DNA of 8,821 nucleotides, from the NCBI GenBank assembly GCA_030838245.1, contig JAUTXB010000240.1, positions 1 to 8,821 of the forward strand. The letters are read 5' to 3'. Source of the DNA: Acidimicrobiaceae bacterium (GTDB taxonomy: Bacteria; Actinomycetota; Acidimicrobiia; Acidimicrobiales; RAAP-2). This document shows, piece after piece, positions 5,477 through 8,821 of the stretch (the first letter of the stretch is position 1; each line of letters starts with the position of its first letter). The translations under genes and the position numbers were made by a program. Under the pieces are notes generated by a model. It was not told where the DNA came from. It saw nothing but the letters and a program-made list of their open reading frames with translations, and did not search any database.

Positions 5477-6511
5477 ATGTCGGTCCCGATCATCCAAGCC
5501 CCCATGGCCGGGGGCGGAAGTCGACCCGAGCTGACCGCGGCGGTCTGCGAGGCCGGGGGGTTGGGTTTCCTCGCTGCGGGCTACAAGACGGCCCACGAGA
5601 TGCGATCGGAGATCGCCGACACCAGGCGAGCCACGTCCAAGCCGTTCGGAGTGAACGTCTTCGTGCCCCGTCGATCGGTCGCCGACCCGGCTGCAGTGGC
5701 TGACTACCTGGCCACACTGGCGCCCGAAGCCTCACGGCTGGGTGTCGACATCGGAGAGGCCATCTGGGAGGACGACGATTGGGCCGCGAAGCTCGACGCG
5801 CTTCGCACCGATCCCGTGCCCATCGTCAGTTTCACGTTCGGATGCCCGGCCCATCACGAGATGGCGGCGTTGCAACAGGCTGGATCGCTGGTCGTGGTGA
5901 CGGTCACCACACCAGGAGAGGCGGAGATCGCTGCGTCTGCGGGAGCCGACGGACTCGCGTTGCAAGGGGTCGAAGCCGGTGGGCATCGGGGGTCGTTCGG
6001 CGACCCAGTGGGCACAGAATCCGACATCGGGCTGCTGGCCCTCATCGGTGCCGTGCGATCGGAGGTCGACCTCCCGTTGTTCGCCGCCGGCGGGATCATG
6101 GAGGGTCGAGACGTCGCTGCCGTCCTCGCCGCCGGGGCGGTGGCCGCCGCGTTGGGCACGGCCTTTCTGCGCTGTCCGGAGAGCGGGGCCAGCCCCACCC
6201 ACAAGGCGGCGTTGGCCGACCCCCGGTTCACCACCACCGACATCACGCGTGCCTTCAGTGGCCGCCGAGCCCGCGGGCTGGTCAATCGGTTCATGACCGA
6301 CCACCCCGACGCCCCTGTGGCCTACCCGGAGATCAACAACGCCACCAAGGCTCTGCGTCGGGCCGCGGCGACCGCCGGCGATCCCGAGGCCCTCAACCTG
6401 TGGGCCGGTCAGGGCTTCCGGTCGTCCAGGGACCAACCTGCCGGCCAGATCGTCAGAGAGATCGCGGCGGAGCTCCGCCATGCCCTCAGCGGGGCACGGG
6501 CGGCCGGTTAG
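5477..6511 (+). CDS. Nitronate monooxygenase-like FMN enzyme (2-nitropropane dioxygenase family)
   Basis: A 344-residue cytoplasmic TIM-barrel flavoprotein. It begins MSVPIIQAPMAGGGSRPELT, the phosphate-binding and N-terminal strand typical of the family. It continues with GGLGFLAAGY, KPFGVNVFVP, IVSFTFGCPA, then LALQGVEAGGHRGSFGD with the family's conserved catalytic His170. AAGGIMEGRDVAAVLAAGA and ALGTAFL follow (FMN phosphate binding), then NLWAGQGF near the C-terminus. Class I nitronate monooxygenases oxidise propionate-3-nitronate or other nitronates using FMN and oxygen. Members of the wider family also include enoyl-ACP reductase FabK and quinone reductases, so the substrate is not certain. 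A TTG directly precedes the chosen ATG and could also be used; an in-frame TGA at 5444 rules out starts further upstream. No good Shine-Dalgarno is seen. The 3' end overlaps the converging phosphoesterase gene by 26 bp. Confidence 0.9.
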   Translation: MSVPIIQAPMAGGGSRPELTAAVCEAGGLGFLAAGYKTAHEMRSEIADTRRATSKPFGVNVFVPRRSVADPAAVADYLATLAPEASRLGVDIGEAIWEDDDWAAKLDALRTDPVPIVSFTFGCPAHHEMAALQQAGSLVVVTVTTPGEAEIAASAGADGLALQGVEAGGHRGSFGDPVGTESDIGLLALIGAVRSEVDLPLFAAGGIMEGRDVAAVLAAGAVAAALGTAFLRCPESGASPTHKAALADPRFTTTDITRAFSGRRARGLVNRFMTDHPDAPVAYPEINNATKALRRAAATAGDPEALNLWAGQGFRSSRDQPAGQIVREIAAELRHALSGARAAG

Positions 6512-8234
6512 GGAGGGTCTCCTGCGTCGGCATGTTGTTAACGGTGGGCAGGGGATACGGCGTGCCGACATCGAGGGTCCCGGCCAGGGCGTTGAGCACC
6601 GCCTGCTCGGCAACGTCGGTCTGGCCCAGTGACGTGGCCGGCAACGGGGGGACCGCCGTGGTCGGTGGCCTATGCAGGGAGAGCGCAGTGGTGAGGTCGC
6701 CGGTGACCTGTCGACGCCACGGGCTGAGATTGGGCACCTCCACCCCGAACCGGGTCTCGAGGAAGCGGAGCAGGGATGTGTGGTCGAGGGTGTCGCTGCA
6801 GCGGTAGCCCCCTGCACTGAACGGGGACACGACGAGGCAGGGCACTCGGAAGCCGAGGCCGACGGGGCCGAGGATTCCTCCGGCCGCGGCCGGCAACGGG
6901 TTCGCCGTCAGCCACTCGCCCTTGGTGCCGGCGGGCGAGGTCGGCGGGGGAACGTGGTCGAAGAAGCCGCCGTTCTCGTCGTAGGTCACGATGAGCACGG
7001 TGCGAGCCCAGACCTCGGGGTTGGAAACCAAGGTGTCCAACACTTGTTGCACCAAGTACTCGCCGTACTCCGGTGGTGCAGCAGGGTGCTCGCACTCGGC
7101 CAGTGGCGGCATGATCCACGACACGGCAGGAAGCGTCCCGGTGGCGACGTCCGTCTGGAAGGAAGCCGGGTACGAGGGTGCGAATGCCCGGGAGTACAGT
7201 TCGGCGCCGGTAGGCGACGACGGGTCGTTGTAGGCCTTGAAGTACGGCAACGGGCTGAGGGTCAGCAAGCCCAGAGGGTCGTTGTAGACCTTCCAGCTCA
7301 CTCCGGCGGCCAACAATCGCTCGGGCATCGTCTCCCAGTTGAGGGCTCCCCACTCGGCCAACCGGTCGGTGAACGTCACGAGCACCGGTCCGCCGGCGGT
7401 GCCCTCCGGGTCGATCGTCGCCGACATGGCCATCAACCGGTTGGGATCGGTTGGGCCCAGGACCGAGCAGTGGTAGGCGTCGCACACGGTAAAGGCGTCG
7501 GCCAGCGCGTAGTAGAAGCCGATGTCCTCCCGGGTGAAGTAGCCCATGGTGACAGGGCCGTTCTGAGTGCCGTCCCCGGCCAAGTGGGCGCGGACGAAGT
7601 TGTCCATGGCGCCGTTGTCCCAGCTCTGGTGCTGAGGCGCCCACGAGTGGGTGATGTCGTTGGTGGTCTGGCCGTTCTCGGTCGGAGGGTCGCTCAACAG
7701 GTGGAAGGGCTGCAGGTAGCCCGTGGGGTCGACGCCGACTCCCGGTTGGAACCCGAACTGGTCGAACACCGGATAGCGCGAGCCTCCGACGGTCTGGACG
7801 GGGACGGACCGGTCCGAGAAGCCCCGTACCCCAGAGAGCGTGCCGAAGTAGTGGTCAAACGACCGGTTCTCCTGCATGAGGACGACGACGTGCTCGATAT
7901 CGGCGAGACTGCCTGTGCCCGATGGCGAAACAGAAAGTGCGGCGTCAACGGAGGCGGCCGCCGGGCGGCCCCGAATGCCGCCGAGTCCCGCTACGCCGGC
8001 GGTGACACCAGCGGCAACTCCACCGACAAGGAACGATCGTCGCGAGAATCGCGACCGCGGCCGGTCCTGCTCCGGTTCAACCTGCTCCATATCGGACGGT
8101 TCGGGTGCTCCCCGCACACGCCCCGAACCGTCACCGCCAGGCTCTGCCCTCTCGCGGTCTGCCGTCTCACGCTCTGCCCTCTTCCGGCCCGCCGAGTGAG
8201 ACTCCGGCGTCTCGCCGCTGTCGCTCCTGACCAT
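6486..8234 (-). CDS. Tat-exported phospholipase C / acid phosphatase-type phosphoesterase
   Basis: A 582-residue secreted hydrolase of the bacterial phospholipase C/AcpA phosphoesterase family. A twin-arginine signal, SRFSRRSFLVGGVAAGVTAG (Arg65-Arg66), is followed by a cut site near RPAAAS. Conserved blocks are VVVLMQENRSFDHYFGTLSG (117-136; Glu122, Asn123 and the metal and nucleophile region), HSWAPQHQSWDNGAMDNF, YHCSVLGPTDPNRLMAMS, and VTYDENGGFFDHVPPP near residues 415-430. The protein cleaves phosphate esters, possibly phospholipids, outside the cell; the exact substrate cannot be read. Mycobacterial Plc proteins are around 510 residues. About 50-60 extra residues here form a charged Arg/Glu-rich stretch before the twin-arginine motif. 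Start ATG 8234 is backed by AAAGGAGG 6 bases upstream; Met49 would be a more usual Tat start but lacks such support. There is no dedicated partner gene nearby. Confidence 0.93.
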   Translation of the reverse strand: MVRSDSGETPESHSAGRKRAERETADRERAEPGGDGSGRVRGAPEPSDMEQVEPEQDRPRSRFSRRSFLVGGVAAGVTAGVAGLGGIRGRPAAASVDAALSVSPSGTGSLADIEHVVVLMQENRSFDHYFGTLSGVRGFSDRSVPVQTVGGSRYPVFDQFGFQPGVGVDPTGYLQPFHLLSDPPTENGQTTNDITHSWAPQHQSWDNGAMDNFVRAHLAGDGTQNGPVTMGYFTREDIGFYYALADAFTVCDAYHCSVLGPTDPNRLMAMSATIDPEGTAGGPVLVTFTDRLAEWGALNWETMPERLLAAGVSWKVYNDPLGLLTLSPLPYFKAYNDPSSPTGAELYSRAFAPSYPASFQTDVATGTLPAVSWIMPPLAECEHPAAPPEYGEYLVQQVLDTLVSNPEVWARTVLIVTYDENGGFFDHVPPPTSPAGTKGEWLTANPLPAAAGGILGPVGLGFRVPCLVVSPFSAGGYRCSDTLDHTSLLRFLETRFGVEVPNLSPWRRQVTGDLTTALSLHRPPTTAVPPLPATSLGQTDVAEQAVLNALAGTLDVGTPYPLPTVNNMPTQETLPNRPPVPR

Positions 8235-8240
8235 CGATCG

Positions 8241-8248
8241 CCTCCTTT
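8241..8248 (-). promoter_or_regulatory. Strong Shine-Dalgarno of the phosphoesterase gene
   Basis: AAAGGAGG on the minus strand, 6 bases before ATG 8234. It is the best ribosome binding site in the window and decides in favour of the long N-terminus over Met49. Confidence 0.75.
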
Positions 8249-8419
8249 GGGTTGTAGGGAGAACCCCATCCCGGCCTAGAACTGGCGGGCGATAGTCGAA
8301 ACGGCTGGTTACGGCCCGGTTTTCTTTTCGTGACTGACCTACGGGCCAGCGACATCAGGGGCCTCGGCGGCCGGAACCGGGATGGCCATTTGCCCGTTAG
8401 TACCGCCCCTTTAAGCCAG

Positions 8420-8425
8420 TAGTTT
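8420..8425 (+). promoter_or_regulatory. Likely -10 of tRNA-Lys (TAGTTT)
   Basis: TAGTTT fits TANNNT and ends 7 bases before the first base of the tRNA, so transcription could start at or very near the mature 5' end. A weak -35 candidate TTAGTA (8397-8402) gives a 17-bp spacer. Confidence 0.4.
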
Positions 8426-8432
8426 GTCTCTC

Positions 8433-8508
8433 GGGCCGTTAGCTCATCCGGTAGAGCAGGGGACTTTTAATCCCAAGGTGGCGAGATCGAGACTCGCACG
8501 GCCCACCA
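8433..8508 (+). tRNA. tRNA-Lys (anticodon TTT)
   Basis: A 76-base cloverleaf with encoded CCA. The acceptor stem GGGCCGT/ACGGCCC is 7 perfect pairs, with discriminator A. The D stem is GCTC/GAGC. The anticodon loop is CTTTTAA with TTT at 8466-8468. The T stem GCGAG/CTCGC is 5 perfect pairs. It reads lysine AAA/AAG. Oddities: the T loop is ATCGAGA, with A where T54 is nearly universal in bacterial elongator tRNAs; positions 15 and 48 are T and G instead of the usual G and C; and 27-43 is a G-A mismatch. The stems are intact, so it is probably transcribed and folded, but the tertiary contacts are unusual. It lies 18 bases before the first ISL3-type terminal motif. Confidence 0.9.
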
Positions 8509-8523
8509 GCTCAAGGGCAATTT

Positions 8524-8557
8524 GTGGCTCTTCTGTCGACCACACACGTGGCTCTTC
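8524..8557 (+). repeat. Tandem GTGGCTCTTC direct repeats at the IS left end
   Basis: GTGGCTCTTC occurs at 8524-8533 and again at 8548-8557, 24 bp apart. GGCTCTTC is the tip of ISL3-family terminal inverted repeats (for example IS31831, beginning GGCTCTTCCG). The second copy continues CCGGTTTCTG and matches best. The first is preceded by an AT-rich 8-mer (CAATTTGT), a plausible 8-bp target duplication. The first copy can also pair with AAGGGC (8513-8518) as a weak hairpin behind the tRNA. Confidence 0.6.
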
Positions 8558-8627
8558 CGGTTTCTGCGGGGTCTAACGACTCCGGGAGAAGGGGGCCCTG
8601 AGGATCAGCGGGTATCCACCGCGTAAG

Positions 8628-8682
8628 CACAGAGGCGCTTCAGTCTCAATGTGTGAAAAAGAAGATCCTCCACGCCTCTGTG
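8628..8682 (+). repeat. Perfect 10-bp inverted repeat around the transposase start codon
   Basis: CACAGAGGCG (8628-8637) and CGCCTCTGTG (8673-8682) are exact reverse complements. An inner pairing CTTC (8638-8641) with GAAG (8661-8664) can extend the stem. The GTG start (8653-8655) falls in the loop. In RNA this would form a hairpin covering the translation start. Confidence 0.7.
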
Positions 8683-8821
8683 TACGTCGATCCTAACGAG
8701 ATCGTCTCCCATCTCGTCGGGCTCAAAGATGTCCGAGTCCTCGCCTATGCCCGGCGGGGCCCGGCCGGGGAGATCGCCATCGAACAACAGGTCAGAGACC
8801 CTCTGTGTCCGGGGTGTGGGC
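8653..8821 (+). CDS. ISL3-family transposase, N-terminal part (3' end outside window)
   Basis: Open from GTG 8653 through the window edge, 56 codons with no stop. It begins MKKKILHASVYVDPNEIVSH, then LVGLKDVRVLAYARR, and ends VRDPLCPGCG. This is the N-terminal region of ISL3-type DDE transposases, where the CPGCG is the first cysteine pair of a zinc finger (zf-ISL3) that binds the element ends. The catalytic DDE domain would lie beyond the window. An in-frame TGA at 8599 and the lack of other ATG, GTG or TTG codons make this GTG the only start in reach. There is no good Shine-Dalgarno, and the start lies inside an inverted repeat, which suggests low or controlled translation. Lysine codons at positions 2-4 and lower GC at the 5' end differ from neighbouring genes, as expected for a mobile element. 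Confidence 0.8.
   Translation, partial: MKKKILHASVYVDPNEIVSHLVGLKDVRVLAYARRGPAGEIAIEQQVRDPLCPGCG

Larger units (their letters stand above)
8235..8432. promoter_or_regulatory. Gene-free stretch upstream of phosphoesterase and tRNA-Lys
   Basis: About 200 bp with no credible ORF. On the minus strand it holds the phosphoesterase Shine-Dalgarno AAAGGAGG (8241-8248), abutted by a 5-bp hairpin arm pair (8249-8253 with 8262-8266). GGCCCG (8313-8318) and CGGGCC (8342-8347) form a wide inverted repeat around a T-rich run (8320-8328), of unknown meaning. I found no convincing promoter for the phosphoesterase. Confidence 0.45.
8526..8821 (+). mobile_element. ISL3-family insertion sequence, left end (rest outside window)
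   Basis: The ISL3-type terminal motif GGCTCTTC and the first 56 codons of an ISL3-like transposase show an element entering from the right edge. The outer boundary is either 8526 or 8550, depending on which motif copy is the tip. The leader before the transposase (about 100-125 bp) contains a hairpin GGGGTC TAAC GACTCC (8568-8583) and the left arm of the start-codon hairpin. The right end and target duplication are not in the window, so intactness is unknown. Confidence 0.75.

Noticed and set aside
6672..8279. 535-residue plus-strand frame opposite the phosphoesterase
   Set aside because: Antisense shadow; the minus-strand product has clear Tat and catalytic motifs, this one has none.
8286..8328. 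CGGGC/GCCCG hairpin followed by a T-rich run, a possible plus-strand terminator
   Set aside because: Large loop, interrupted T-run, and no plus-strand gene upstream that would use it.
8390..8415. TTGCCC with TTTAAG as a classical promoter for the tRNA
   Set aside because: The spacer is only about 14 bp; TAGTTT nearer the tRNA fits better.
8605..8787. Minus-strand 60-residue frame in the IS
   Set aside because: Antisense to the transposase start, no recognisable content.

Overview
The window comes from a high-GC Gram-positive actinobacterium. The evidence is the GC-rich codon use, a mycothiol-pathway MshA glycosyltransferase (mycothiol is an actinobacterial thiol), a nickel superoxide dismutase with its maturation protease, and several starts with a leaderless pattern (TANNNT, then 6-7 bases, then ATG or GTG). 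I cannot name the genus. Almost all of the sequence is coding. I see no phage, CRISPR or toxin-antitoxin module.

Left part (1-2867): a redox block. On the minus strand, sodX (Ni-SOD maturation protease) overlaps an XRE-family regulator by ATGA, and mshA follows after 30 bp, running out of the window. Divergent from sodX, on the plus strand, is sodN, whose precursor SodX is expected to cleave before His23. A small DksA/TraR-type zinc-finger gene converges on sodN, 5 bp away.

Middle (2915-6511): three plus-strand genes. They encode a SufS-like class V PLP enzyme, a lipoprotein beta-propeller and a nitronate monooxygenase-like flavoprotein. The first two appear to have their own leaderless promoters. 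The flavoprotein gene overlaps tail-to-tail by 26 bp with a minus-strand Tat-exported phospholipase C-type phosphoesterase (6486-8234).

Right edge (8235-8821): about 200 bp without a gene, then a tRNA-Lys(TTT) with several unusual tertiary-contact positions, then the left end and first 56 codons of an ISL3-family transposase. A 10-bp perfect inverted repeat surrounds the transposase start codon and could hide it in a hairpin.

The most coherent functional theme is oxidative-stress defence: nickel SOD, its protease, a linked regulator and the first committed enzyme of mycothiol synthesis. The individual families are known. The points most worth checking are the linkage of sodX, regulator and mshA, the odd tRNA, and the hairpin at the transposase start.
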